A DNA stretch of 64,000 nucleotides from Thamnidium elegans. Taxonomy: Eukaryota; Mucoromycota; Mucoromycetes; Mucorales; Mucoraceae. Every line of letters begins with the position of its first letter. The stretch's first letter is position 1. The notes under the pieces are model-generated. The model did no database searches, was not told where the DNA came from, and saw nothing but the letters and a program-made list of their open reading frames with translations. Location: NCBI GenBank assembly GCA_025201345.1, contig JAIXMG010000005.1:434001-498000 (forward strand), written 5' to 3'. Below are positions 35,674 to 48,100 of the stretch, piece after piece. The position numbers and the translations under genes are program-made.

Positions 35674-36246
35674 GCGTATTGTCTTCTCTTTATACGATGA
35701 TGTAGTCCCCAAGACTGCTGAAAACTTCCGTGCTCTCTGTACTGGTGAAAAGGGCTTTGGTTATAAGAGCTCTGGTTTCCATCGTGTTATTCCTAACTTT
35801 ATGCTTCAAGGTGGTGATTTCACCAAGCATAACGGTACTGGTGGTAAATCTATTTATGGTAAGGTTTAAGGCAATTTTTTAAAGATATGATGTACTGATT
35901 GTTATTCTTTTTTGGTTAGGTGAGAAGTTTGCTGATGAGAACTTCAATATCAAGCACACCAAGCCTGGATTGTTGTCTATGGCTAACGCTGGTCCTGGTA
36001 CCAACGGTTCTCAATTCTTTATCACTACCGTTCCTTGTTCTTGGTTAGACGGTAAGCACGTCGTCTTTGGTGAAGTTTCTGAAGGGTAAAGTATTTTCAG
36101 ATATATATAAATATTTATATAACCTTTTTATTAATACGTGTTTATATATTTATAGTTTGGATATTGTCAAGAAGATTGAATCTTTAGGTTCTGATTCTGG
36201 AAAGACCAAGGCCAAGATTGTCATTAGTGATTGTGGACAATTGTAA
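35456..36246 (+). CDS. CPR1: Cyclophilin A, peptidyl-prolyl cis-trans isomerase
   Basis: Five exons, 35456-35470, 35536-35574, 35675-35858, 35920-36085 and 36156-36246, give 164 residues, the normal cytosolic cyclophilin length. Motifs visible are [47 protein letters not shown] (including the catalytic Arg of FHRV), [23 protein letters not shown] and the cyclosporin-contact Trp in [15 protein letters not shown]. The first exon is only 15 nt. It folds proline peptide bonds in the cytosol and is the usual cyclosporin A target in Mucorales. Every junction closes in frame. Confidence 0.97.
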
Positions 36247-36393
36247 ATAAACCCTTTTCCCTCATCAAAAAAAAAAAAAGCTTGAACTTTTTTTTGTTGA
36301 ATAAAAAAATACTTTAAAAAAAATAATTACGCGTACACACATTTCCCATAGAATTATAATATGTAGTAGTATTTACACTTTATTTTATTTTTT

Positions 36394-37662
36394 TTACTTC
36401 TTTGTAAAGAAACTAGTGAGTGGTTTCATACCACGCGTGTTTACCTTTGATAAACTCCTAGGTACTTCAAGCTTCTTTTTCTAAAAATAAGATGGGGGAG
36501 TGCGTTAGTTTAAAAAGGATATTTAGTGTTTGTTTGTGTAATCATAGCCTTACCTTGGCTGGCGCATCCAGCATTCTTTCTTCTGGGTGTACACGTTTAA
36601 AATAGGCAGAGGGAGATACGTCAGTTACATAATTGGTAATATCGCCGAGTTCCTCTTTTTTTTCATCTAGACTATATTTATACAGTTAATTTAAAAATAA
36701 TAACAAGAAAAAGAAACTTACTCTAGCTTTGTTAAAAGCTTATTAAACCAGCCTTGGTTTATATAGTTAGATAATGTATATACAGCTTCTATTTTCATCA
36801 AATCTTGTTCCTTTGTTACTTGCTCAAATAGTTTTTTAAAATTTTCGTTTGACATGATAGCATCTACTTTCATAACCAACCAATTTAACGCATTTTCCTC
36901 ATTTAATTTGTACACAAACAAATTTGATGTGATTTCTATATATAAAAAAAACTTTCTTTTTTAGCAAAACCGTAAGACAAATAAGAAAAAATCATTTTTT
37001 TTAGAGCACCTTTCATGTCGCATAAGTGTCCAAGCTGTTCTTTAAATCCTGTAATGTTGGTTAAACGATGTACATCGATCGGTTTAGAATATTCTTCTGC
37101 CAAAGCCTCCTCGTCCATAAAGTCATTCGCTACGACTTCTATATTGACATTCTCTCTACTAAATATATCGTCTAATGATCTAAATTTGCCTTCTTTACTG
37201 GCTTGTTCGATAATAGGTAAAGCCATAAATAAAGGATCAATAGGTGTAATAAATCGTACTGCACCATCTATTGTTTTCGTAGTTAGTAGTGGTGTATCTC
37301 ACTGTAACATGATGCGCAACTTGCCTTTGTGGATTGTATTATCTATTAACCAAGCACTTTTACGTCCAGGTCCTGTCACTTTTTTAAGTTCATATAATTT
37401 TCCCTGCTTATCATGAAAATAAACCGATCGTCTACCTAGTTGTCAAAAAAAAAAAGGAGGGTTAGATACGTTATTTGGTTCATTGAATCGGAAACTCGAT
37501 CCTTACTTGATCGTGGACAAGGTAAATAAAGTTCTGTCAAGTCATTAAGCTCTACAAACAGGGTTTACTAAAAAATTTAAAAACTAAAAAAAAAAAAAGA
37601 GGAATCTAACATAAAGATCTCTCACCTTGATCTTCTTTACTTGTAAAAGCTACAATCTTCAT
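36394..37662 (-). CDS. RNH202: Ribonuclease H2 subunit B
   Basis: Minus-strand exons 37662-37626, 37551-37507, 37435-37325, 37267-37010, 36935-36722, 36671-36554 and 36480-36394 give 289 residues. Family blocks are LPCPRS, GRKSAWLIDNTIHKDGAVRFITPIDPLFMALPIIEQ (the central block), FRSLDDI, and LNEENALNWLVMKVDAI. The C-terminus GMKPLTSFFTKK is a PIP-box for PCNA binding, as in human RNASEH2B. The subunit anchors the nuclear RNase H2 trimer that removes ribonucleotides from DNA. An in-frame TGA appears if 37268-37324 is read through; this segment fits a GC-AG intron (donor AAAG/GCAAGT, branch CTACTAAC, acceptor AATAG) whose removal restores HKDGAVRF. Without that splice the gene would be broken. 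Confidence 0.88.
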
Positions 37663-37773
37663 TTTATTTTATTATATACGAAACAAGCACGGTTTACAGA
37701 AAAAAAAAAAAAAGAAAACATTTTTTTGCGGGCGCGTTATCTGTACTTTAAAAAAACAAGGGGGAGGGATTTT

Positions 37774-39462
37774 TTATTTGTGAAGTACTGGTTTACCAAT
37801 AGCGTTTGGATTTTCAACATCAAATTGACGCCTTAAAAAAGCATAGACAATATCAGTTAATAGCAAGATTTGTCCTAAGTTATATACAAGTGTAATAGCG
37901 TAAAAGAAATTAGCGTTTCCACTTCCTGCATAAATCCACAAGTGCCAGAAAATAGGTGCTAATCCAGAAGCGTACAAGAATAAATTAGAGATTAAGAATC
38001 CGTAACGACAGTCTACTCTCAAAAAAAGTTTTAGTATGCAAACAAAAGAAAAAGACCAAGTTTTCCTTACATTTAAAGAGTTCGTCATGAATAGGGACAA
38101 GTGCCAAGTAAAGTGATGCGTCACTGGCAGAAGGATAGCTTTTGAAAATAGCCATGACACCACAAAGTACAGTGATGGCGAAGATAGGTTGGTTACTGGA
38201 AATCGAAATTAGTAATTGATCCACAAAAAGGGAGATTTAGCTTACCGTAATTTGATACAAATGGGAGCAGTAAAGATAAATGTATGGAATTGAAAAACAA
38301 CCATGAAAAATGATCTGAATTGATCAAAGATTTCGATAAAAAAGTACCAAAACATACCAACATTGGGTGTTAAATCAGTTACGAATATGCTATTTTTTTC
38401 TTGATGTTAGTTTTCCCTTATTAGTTTTATATATATGTGTGTGTATATATTTACATGGTACCATAAGTAGAATTGAGAAAGTCCCAAGAACCTGAGAAAA
38501 ATCTAGAGAAACCAAACAAGACGGAAATCCAACCAGCGAATGATCCAACTGAATAAACGTTCTACGTAGTCGATTTTTAAGAGGAGAGCTCATCAATTCG
38601 TAGTAATTTTTTTTTTTTTTTTTTTACCTTTTTATCACCTAGTACCAACAGCAATGCAGGTAAAAGCATAATAGGATAAAAACTAAGATAGGAAGCAAGC
38701 GCAATCCAAAACATAGCTGGCTTTGATTTACCTATAATCCTCATATTAACAATCCACCCTTTTATATTCTTAAAAAAAAAAAATCTATTCGCAAACCTTT
38801 TAATGCACTTAACAAAGCCAAGACAATACTAAGGTTGGTAAATAAAAGAGTAGATCTTGACACGCAAGATAAAATGGTAAGTGGGTTGAAAAGATATAAT
38901 GCTGCTACAGTGCTAGGTAAAATCGGTGTGATATCGCGCTCGACTTGTAATTTCTTAATAGATTTATCACGTTGTTGTTTAAGTTGAGTAATAGTCGATA
39001 AAGCGTATGCGATCAGCAAGTCAACCGTACTGAATAAAAGGGGAATAGTAAATGATGGTAAGGTCATGACGAACGAAAATAAACATAATAACAATGGTGA
39101 CTAAAAAAAAAAAAAAAAAAAAAAAAAGAGAGTTTCTTTTGTTTTTAATTCGTATTAACGGTATTTTTTTTTTCTTTTTTGTATATGTACCTGATGGAAT
39201 ACACCACCGTCGTATGGAGGTACATTGCTGCTATATAAAAATACACCTTCCGTTACTATATAAAATATATATTAGATGAAGATTCCCCACAATAAACAAA
39301 AACCCACGAATGTTATTTACATCTCTTAAAACTAGTGACAGGTGTAGAAAGTTCTACACGTTGTGCCAACGTATTTGTAACTGAAGGGAAGCTAAATATA
39401 GCCAATCGAAGAACGAAAGCTGTAGCATATATCAGCTTTGACTTTTTAGACAGTGTAGTCAT
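37774..39462 (-). CDS. GAB1: GPI transamidase subunit PIG-U (Gab1/Cdc91)
   Basis: Minus-strand exons 39462-39321, 39255-39191, 39100-38797, 38758-38628, 38561-38455, 38389-38246, 38195-38071 and 38015-37774 give 419 residues, close to the family length of about 430. Signatures are TEGVFLYSSNVPPYDGGVFHQSPLLL, TDLTPNVGMFWYFFIEIFDQFRSFF and WIYAGSGNANFFYAITLVYNLGQILLL, together with many hydrophobic spans. PIG-U is a multi-pass ER membrane subunit of the complex that attaches GPI anchors to proteins, probably positioning the GPI lipid. It lies 111 bp upstream of, and on the same strand as, the RNase H2B gene. Several introns carry long poly-A/T runs near their ends (for example 38607-38625 and 39103-39127). 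Confidence 0.93.
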
Positions 39463-40030
39463 ACTGCTATAAAATGGAAACGAGGTGTACATAGGACCTT
39501 TTTTTTCTCAGGTCTCTTTTAAAAGAAGGTTGCCCTTTTTTTTTTTTTATCCAGTCACGAATTAAAGAAGTTGCATTTACTGGGTTTCACATCTTATTTT
39601 CATCATCTAACCTCATAGATGTAAGCCGATTTTAATTAAAAAATCTTATTGACAGATCCTATTTTCTCCTTCTTTAATTCTTCTTTTTATATTTTTGTTT
39701 TCAAGTAATAACTCTATGTTTATCAACCCTCTCCTCAAAGTAACACCACATTACATGTTAAGGTTAGTTGGCCATAGAATTCATTTTTTCCTCTATTGAT
39801 AAACAAAAGATCAGATTACTGATTAAATAGTCTACAGGTGCAGCAAGAGGTCGCAAGATATGTATAGCAAGAAAGTGCCTTTGAAAAAAGTACACGCTAC
39901 TCTAAAGGGCTAGTCGCCGCGAGCATAGCGGGCATCAGGCGGCTGGCAAACACGAAGAAAGTATTATTTGTTTACCTATCCCATCATTATCTTTGGTTGA
40001 TAAAACGCGACCATTTCTACTTGATTATCA
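39463..40030. other. Intergenic region upstream of PIG-U
   Basis: AT-rich upstream flank with a poly-T run near 39536-39548. No gene, RNA gene or element was recognised. Confidence 0.4.
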
Positions 40031-40039
40031 TATAGTCGA

Positions 40040-40390
40040 ACCATTCTTGCATCAAGCAATAATCTGGCAGATGATTTAAGAATCCAAGAAGACAAAATAG
40101 TGCTTTGTAAACTTGTCCAATATATACCCATTATTTATAACCATCAAGGAGAACAACACGGTTTGCTCACCTCAACATCTACAGCATCGATACTTGCACA
40201 AAACATTTCGACAACTGGAAGCTTTCATATGCCCGCGCTTAACGATATCATCATCAACGATGATAATTTCATTCGACATATCAAAAGTACAGAAGCTGAC
40301 CCTTTATTTAATAATGCTTCAGATATCCTATCGATGTCTCAATACGAAAATTTGTCTGATGAGTTATCTAAAATATTAAATCGCGATTAG
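40040..40390 (+). pseudogene. Orphan coding-like fragment without a start codon
   Basis: An open plus-strand frame gives about 115 residues of balanced composition (RTILASSNNLADDLRIQEDK, then VQYIPIIYNHQGEQHG, then NLSDELSKILNRD and a stop at 40390). No ATG precedes it and no good splice acceptor was seen, so it is more likely the end of a decayed gene than a complete one. The family is not recognised. It could instead be the last exon of a gene whose upstream part is missed. Confidence 0.3.
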
Positions 40391-40484
40391 AATCTGTACT
40401 CTCGGCTACGCTACTGTACTTCTCGACTTTTGGCTCGAAATAGCCAACCAGCTAATGGTACTGAATACTAGCCGTCTGATACTT

Positions 40485-40519
<35 letters not shown>

Positions 40520-40898
40520 GATTGTATTAAAGAGTTTTGCTCTGCTTAACCATCCCTTTTTAGCTATTAATGATTAATAAAAACTATGATACGGTATCTT
40601 ATAACTTGCTGCCCGATATTTTTCACGAAATATAAACAGCTTAAGTTTTTAATCAGTGAAAAAGCATTGCAACATTGGCAGTAGAAAGAAAAAATAAATA
40701 AATGAAAAGTGGGCAAGTTAATGAGTAAAGAGTAGGAACCGGATCTGCTCATTTTATGAGCTATTTAAAAAAGTATTATGGACTGTTTAGATATATATAT
40801 TGTTTATTCTTAAAAAAAAGATATCAAGAATAATGTACACTATAAAAAAAGAGTAGTTACAGAGAAATTAAAGAGCCATACATAAAAATGTAAAAGAT

Positions 40899-41683
40899 TT
40901 AGTTGGCCTTTCTACGGAAAGAACAGCCTAAAAAGATAAAAGCGATTAATATCTACCTTTTTTCTTTTGCATATATTTTATATAAAACTTACCTTCGGTC
41001 AAACGAGCACGGCCACCAGTAGGTTGACACAAAACGGTACCACAAGAAGTACACAAAACAACAGTTTGAGCGTGACTGAAGACAGTGCTGATGTTTAAAC
41101 AACCTACAAAAAAAAATAACCTGTATTTTAGTTACCCAAGCAAAATTATACACTATTCTCTTGTTTGTATCTTACCAGGGCACTTGACATCCATGAAGTA
41201 GGAGTTGGGAGATTGCACGAGTCTCTTAAGCTTGTGAGAGCGCTTCTCATGCTCAACAGAGGGGTTAAGGAGATCGATGGCCAACTAAAAAAAAATAGAA
41301 ATTAATATACTTGTTGAGGGCTCCTCATTGACATGTGTATATATAATTTAAAAAAAAAGTGAAAAGACGGTGTTGTTGTTGTTGTTGTTGTTGTTGTTTT
41401 CCTCGTTGTCTAGTTGAATCGTATTTCTTTTTCCACTTTCATCTCGTAGTAGTAACAATGATGTCAATTGATTCTAGAGTTTTTTTTTAAAAAAAAATAA
41501 GGTGTGTATATAGTTGAAAGTCAAACGAAGTGAATCCATCCATCCATGAAAGCGTGTCATATGTTGTTATATATAATCCATCCATCCTCTTTTTTTGTGT
41601 GTGTGTGTAAATTGATAGCTGATTTCTCACTTTTTTTTTCCCTTATACATACACATCATGTTGATCATGATACTTACGGTCAT
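40899..41683 (-). CDS. RPS27: 40S ribosomal protein S27 (eS27)
   Basis: Minus-strand exons 41683-41678, 41284-41176, 41103-40993 and 40927-40899 give 84 residues. The sequence is unmistakable: [38 protein letters not shown], the second zinc pair [24 protein letters not shown]. The zinc finger is C-x2-C ... C-x2-C. The start exon is only six coding bases (ATG ACC) followed by a 393-nt intron, an arrangement common in fungal ribosomal protein genes. That intron holds a (GTT)n tract near 41373-41397. Confidence 0.96.
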
Positions 41684-42242
41684 ATTGCTGTGTCGAAGGC
41701 TTGTGAAAAGGGAAGAATTATTTGGTTCCTCGCACTGATGTTCTTTTGTAATATTTTTTTTTTTTACTAGTCCGGTGCGAAATACTTTTTAAACCACCGA
41801 ACAAAATGGCAGTGTATCTAGTACCTTCCAAGAACTTTCGAGATGCGCATTTTTTTTTTCTAGTTGTTTTCCTTTCTTTAAGTAGTAAGGTAGCGAATAG
41901 GAGTGATGTCTCACAAGTACAATTCGGTCAAAAAGTAACTATAATCTATATTCAGTGGTTAGGTCTTGGTCTCGACCCGCCATTTGAATTTATTATGTAC
42001 AAATACCTGCTAGAAAGCAATAATTATGCATGAAAATAAATAATAGAAATGAAGAAAAATGTAATATATTTATTGTAAAAAAGAAAGGAGAGATAGAGCA
42101 AAAAATGAAAAGAGAAGAATGAAATACTAGAAAGAGATAATATAGAGTACAGTGCATAAAAGATGGGGAAAATAAGAAAGGAATAGTAATAAATTAGTTA
42201 GATAAAGAAGTTATATATAAAAGATTTTTTTTTTGTTTTTTT
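41684..42242. other. Intergenic region between RPS27 and the RRM-protein gene
   Basis: Open frames at 41546-41770 and 41806-42033 lack family resemblance and are not called. The region is the shared 5' flank of RPS27 and 3' flank of the RRM gene; A-rich near 42040-42240. Confidence 0.4.
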
Positions 42243-43633
42243 TTAAGCGTAAATGCCATTCAAATGCCAGTCATTTTGATCTTCCTCGTCATTAAGGTTT
42301 GGAATAGTATTTAACCAATCGTCTTCAGATTTAAATAATAAATTATCTTGATGACTATAATATTGTTGTGGAGGAGATAATGGTTTAAAAGAACCGAGCA
42401 AATGAGTAGGCGTACTGTTGTTATGAATAGTAGATAAAGTGGTAGTAGTAGTAGTAGGACTCATGACGGGATGATCAAATAAGAAAGATACAGGTGAATT
42501 GGGTACTTTATCAGTGTGAGATCTTCCCCAAGACAATCGAATACGAGAGGTACCTATGACAAACCCATTCATTTTTTCAATGGCTTGCTCTGCAGATTGT
42601 CGTGTGACATATTGTACAAATCCACAACCTTTTCCAGGAGGAATCTTTACATAGCTTACTTCACCAAACGGAGCGAAATGTTGACCCAATTCTTCTTCAG
42701 TTACAGGAGAGGATAACCCACCTACAAATACTGTTGTGTTATTAGGATCGGTAGGTTGTTGAACCAAAGCAGGTGCTTGTAAAGCTAATTGAATATATCT
42801 TGTTTGACTGTGATTACTCTTTGGAGTAGCAATTGATACACGCATAGGTCTACCGTTACAAATCATACCATTCATTTCCATTAATGCATCTTGTTGTTCC
42901 ATTTGATTCAAGAATCTGACAAATCCGTATCCGCGTGAAAGACCTGATAATGGGTCAGTCATTATTTTTGCTGAATGACAAGAAACATATCTTGATCTAA
43001 ATACAGACTAAATATACAATAAAAAAATAAATTGAGTCTTGTTTGTTTGGGCTGTAATTATAATAAATCTTTTTTTTACCAAGAGAAATGTTTCATCAAC
43101 ATCATTACTTAAATCACCAACAAATAAGCTGTACTCGGGTGCACGATCCTCTCTTTTATAAAAATTAATAATGGTGAGACAAATGCAATATCTTTGTAAC
43201 TTACTTTCTATCATAAATTCCACCACCAGAAGCCCAATTCAGTCTAAACGTACGTTTTGAATTTGGAATTTTAGAACCATGAATTGTATTTAATGCTCTT
43301 TGAGCTGACTGTGAGGTAGGAAATCCAATAAATGCATAACCAGAACTAATACTAATATTTTATCACTGTTTAGTAACTTCTTTTCCTTATATATATTTAT
43401 TTATTTACCCAGTTCTTTTATCTCGAATTAATTTTACTACGACTGTTTCTCCAAATAAGAACCAAACTTGACGTATAAAGTTTTCGTCCATCCAAGGATC
43501 AAGATCGCCCATCCTGTTTTTTTTAAATGAGTAAAAAATAAAATAAAAAACGTCTTATATTTATTTACCAAAGTGTCATTCGAGAGACATTGTTATTAAA
43601 CCTAAGCGTATCATTAAATAATTTTTCAGACAT
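42243..43633 (-). CDS. Three-RRM RNA-binding protein (Nam8/Csx1/TIA-1-like)
   Basis: Minus-strand exons 43633-43569, 43513-43409, 43351-43205, 43152-43080 and 43007-42243 give 384 residues. RRM1 has RNP2 LWMGDL and RNP1 [11 protein letters not shown]2 has LFVGDL and [11 protein letters not shown]3 has VFVGGL and KGCGFVQY. The spacing and the W-M-G-D-L-D-P-W start match Nam8/Csx1/TRSPAP1, proteins that bind U-rich RNA and help 5' splice-site selection or mRNA stability. The C-terminal 110 residues are disordered, Ser/Thr/Pro- and Asn-rich, with an acidic patch. Exon 3 has two in-frame acceptors six bases apart (43351 and 43345). Confidence 0.87.
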
Positions 43634-45182
43634 ATTTTTTTGTTATATAAAGAAGAAGAAAGAAAGAAAGAAAGAAAGAAAAAGAGGGGAGGGGGGAAAT
43701 GATGATTTTTAACCTCAGGTGATGCCAACTTGTATCATCAGGCCTCATACAAGAAAACCGTGCGACATTTTGGCTATTGTACAGTGGTGTATATTGTCAC
43801 TTTTGTGAGAAATTAAAATGTCCCATTACCAAATACAAATGGCTAAGCCAAACTGCATATTACTAATATCTATGTGTATATGACAAACTTGCAACTTGCT
43901 TGGACGAAGTGCTTTATTCTGTCAAAAGTATAAAAACCCAATGGTTTCCTATGTCTGTCAGTATATATATATATATCATTGCTGTTAAAAATTGCGTGCA
44001 ATTGTCTGTAAATGTCGTAAGGATAAATTTGGATTGCCTGGAAAAACTTTGTTAAAAAAAAAAGCAATTTACTTGTTTTGCCTCAGAATTAAGGCACTAT
44101 GTAAATATCATTAGCATAGGATAGATATGTTAGTATTAGCATTAAAGTACATGCCCTACATAAAATATCAAGTAAACTCAAATTAGAAAAAACCAAGAAA
44201 TGTAAGTAGACTTTGTTTAAAAAGACCAAAGTTAATTTGAGCCGACACAGTTTAAAGATTGCAAAGAAAAGTCAATTCCAGCCGTATACTTTTATATCAG
44301 TTTCATACGACTATTATCATGTGTGTAAGTCTGATGAGTAACTACGCTACATTAGCCCCCTTTTTTGATTGTAAGACCTGTGGTTCATTATTCAATAAAG
44401 GATAATTATCAAATGCGTCGCGTTTCCCGGTCCGGCATTTTTTTCATGCAAAAAAAAAACAGCTAAATATTCAGGAACAATATCAAGTTTGACAGTGTTT
44501 AAAGAAAAAAGTTATACGCTTGAATGTTTAGCTAATGAGTACGTGTAAATACTTTTCAGTACTACTTTATGTATCGTTTTTTATATATATATATTTTATT
44601 TATCTATATAATACTTCCTCAAGAAAACATGTTTATTCTTTTTATATAAACTTCAAACTTTGTGATAAATTATAGTTAAGATTGCAATGTAACTTTCCGT
44701 TTTTTTTTCTAGCAGTTGGTATTAATGCGACTTACCGCTAGAAAAAAAAATTAACAATATATATACCTAATTACTATATAAATGATTTAATGTACCAGTG
44801 AGCAGACAAAATAAAAGTGCTTAAAAAGCTAGGCAACCTGGAATGTAGTTTTAGCCTGGGCTACGAATACGTAACGGGGTGTAGTAATACGTCTGAGAAA
44901 AAAGCTACTTACATCTATAGGCATTTTTGGGGAAGAGTGAAACTAAACGATATAACTAGGACTACCAAGCAATATCTTGTTTATAGCTGGGTTATAGCCT
45001 ACGTTTAAAAAAAAGTATATAGTCTAGTGGCATTAATAAGTCTAGTGCCCGTTTATAAATGGAGTCACAATTTTTTTTTTTTTTTTTTTTTTTTTTTCCA
45101 CACACATATAAAAAGGGCCTTTACTATTTTTTTATTGTATTTTTCTCTATCTTTTAACACATTTACCGTTTTTAATTCAAGC
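43634..45182. other. Long intergenic region without a recognisable gene
   Basis: About 1.5 kb of AT-rich sequence. Small frames at 43870-44067 and 44817-45008 have no recognisable domain. A TATA-like ATATAAAA at 45106-45113, about 70 bases before the Spt5 ATG, is the only likely signal; a 35-base poly-T run lies just upstream of it (45071-45097). Confidence 0.45.
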
Positions 45183-48100
45183 ATGGCTCTCAAGAGATCA
45201 GATAAAAGAGACGCAAACAAAGAAGACAACGTCCCACTTCATGACGAAGAAGATGAAGAGGAAGAAGAGGACGACGACGAAGATACTGTAAATACCCAAT
45301 CAAAAACTTTTTTAACATATTATATTGATATATTTCATTTCCATTAGAGACCTACCAAGAGAAAGTACAATCCTTTTATTGATGAAATGGCTATTGTCGA
45401 TGACGATGAAGATGACGATGATGAAGACGAAGAGTATGGTCGAGAAGGTAATGCTCCCCCCAGCTCAATAATCCAAAAAAAAAAGAAGCGCGATAGTATA
45501 ACTTACATTTAAAATACATAGATGGATTTATTGAGGAAGAGAATGAAGAAGTAACCAGCACAAAGACCACAGCCCGTCGCCATCTTGATTTAGATCGTCG
45601 TAGAAGAGAAATGGAAGGCATGGACGATGAGCAAGTCGCTGCCTTTTATGCAGAGAAATACGGTGGACGTAGTAAACCTCAAAGTTTTAAAGATACCGAA
45701 GAAGTACCTCAGCAGTTATTACTTCCCAGCGTCAACGATCCTAATTTATGGATGGTCAAATGTAAACCTGGTAAAGAGAAGGATGTTATTTTCGGTTTGA
45801 TGAAACGTTGTTTCGATCGTCAAGAGACTGTCAATTCCTTAGATACCTTTTCTGCATTTGCAAGAGAGACTTTAAAGGGCTACATTTACGTTGAAGCACG
45901 TCGTCAGGCTCATGTACAAGAGGCCTTGGCAAATATTCCCAATGTCTACATGTCTACTTTAATGTTAGTACCTATTAAGGATATGGTCGATTCCATCTCT
46001 GTGCAAAAGAAGGAAGTAGAGATTCCATTGGGTGGTTGGGTACGTATTAAACGTGGTACCTACGCCGGCGATTTAGCTCAAGTTATGGAAGTATCCGATT
46101 CTCAAGACCAGGCTCGTGTCAAGGTCGTGCCTCGTTTAGATCTCGACACAGCCAACGATGAAGAACTGAACAGTGGATTAAACAAGAAACGTAAAAAGGG
46201 TGTACGCGCAACACCTAAATTATTTAACCCTGAAAGATTAGCAAACCGTTCCATTTCCAGTTTACAAAAGAAGGGTCCTTATTGGGTTTATAACGGCGAC
46301 CATTATCGCGACGGTTACCTTGAAAAGTACATGAAGGTCACCACCTTACAAATTGAAGATGTCAACCCTACTTTAGACGAAATCGCTCGATTTGCTGGAT
46401 CCGGTGAATTAAACGGTGAGGACGGTGAAAGATCCATAGATTTGACATCGTTATCTAGCATGGCATTAAACAACGCACAAGCACAAACCATGTTCCAGAA
46501 CGGAGACGTCGTTAGTGTCATTGAAGGTGACATGATCCACAGTTGGGGTACTGTTGAGAACGTACATGATTCTTCCGTTGTTGTTTCGTTAGATATGGAC
46601 GGTATCAAGAAGCGAGTGACACTACCAGCCAAACAATTAAGAAAGAAGTTCAAGGCGGGTGACCACGTCAAAGTCATCAACGGTCGTTTTAAGGATGAGA
46701 GTGGTATGGTTTTAAATATCGAGGACAGTATTGTCACCTTGTTATCCGATGCATCTCTTAAAGAAGTCCGTGTATTTGCAAAGGATTTACGTGAAGCTGC
46801 TGAAGTCATGTTTGGTAAAACTGTTATTGGTAATTACGAATTACACGATTTAGTCCAACTTGATTTCTATAACGTCGGTGTCATTGTTAAAGTCGATCGT
46901 GATTCGTTCAAGGTCTTGACCCAAAACGGCGAAATGCGTACTGTCGAGCCTCATCAAATTACAAATAAACGCGATAGTAATAAGGCAGTAGCTACCGACG
47001 CCAACGGAAACAGTATTCGATCGGGCGACACCGTGCTTGAAGTCGGTGATAAACGTAACTGCTCCGTACTTCATCTTTACCGTAACTTGGTGTTCTTGCA
47101 TTCTCGTGAACATGCTGATAATTTCGGTGTTTGGGTTACAAATACAAGATCCATCGTCAGTGCCGCTACCCGTGGCCGCATCTTACCTAACCCTGAAAGA
47201 CAGAACCCTCAATTTGGTAATCCTCCTGCTAACGGTGGTTTCGGTCGAGACAACGGTCGTGGAAGTGTTCGCGGCGGTGCTCGTGGAGGCGGTGCTCCTA
47301 CACGTGGTGGATTCTACGGTAGAGGTCGTGGCGGTAGAGATAATCTAATTGCCAAGACAGTTCGTATCTCTCAAGGTCCTCACAAGGGTTACATTGGTAT
47401 TGTCAAGGATGCTACAGATACTCAAGCTCGTGTTGAACTTCATACCAGTAGTAAAGTAATTAGTGTAGAAAAGAACCATTTGATGATTTTGGATGCTCAA
47501 GGCAACTCTATTGGTCAAGCCGCACCAGATCGTTTCGATTCTCCCTCTAGTAACAACGGTGGGTTTGCTAGACCTATGGCTACACCCAGTCGATACGGTG
47601 ATGGTGCCATGACACCTATGCACGGTGCTGCATCCGGTTCAAGAACTCCTGCTTGGAACTCTGGATCAAAGACGCCTGCTTGGAACTCTGGAGCTAGAAC
47701 ACCTAATCCTTATAACGACGGTGGTCGTACACCTGCTTGGGATTCTGGATCAAAGACACCTATGTGGGGCCACGAAACACCTGCTTGGAATAGTAGTAGC
47801 AGTAACAACAACAACAACAGCAGTAATAATCATCATCATAGTCATCATGAAAGTAGCAACAGTAGCAGTAGAGAAAGTCGATCCAGCCAAAGTTATCATC
47901 CTCGTTCTTCCTCTTCTTCATCACAAGCACCTAAGCCATCCAGCAGTTATTCTAGTAGCAGCAGCAATCGATTTGCTGATGCCGATACCGCGCCTACACC
48001 CGGTGCTTCTTGGACTGCACCTACACCAGCGGCTAGTTATGAAGCCAGAGCGCCTACTCCCGCAATTAATTTTGCTCAAACACCTTATGACGCCCCTACT

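Noticed and set aside
37277..37325. In-frame TGA suggesting that RNase H2B is a pseudogene
   Set aside because: A consensus GC-AG intron removes the stop and restores the conserved DG...TPIDPLF region; all other exons are intact.
41546..42033. Two short plus-strand frames near RPS27
   Set aside because: No domain, signal peptide or splice-supported extension; they overlap the RPS27 first exon and promoter.
43870..44067. Minus-strand frame of 65 codons in the 43.6-45.2 kb spacer
   Set aside because: No family resemblance and AT-driven composition.
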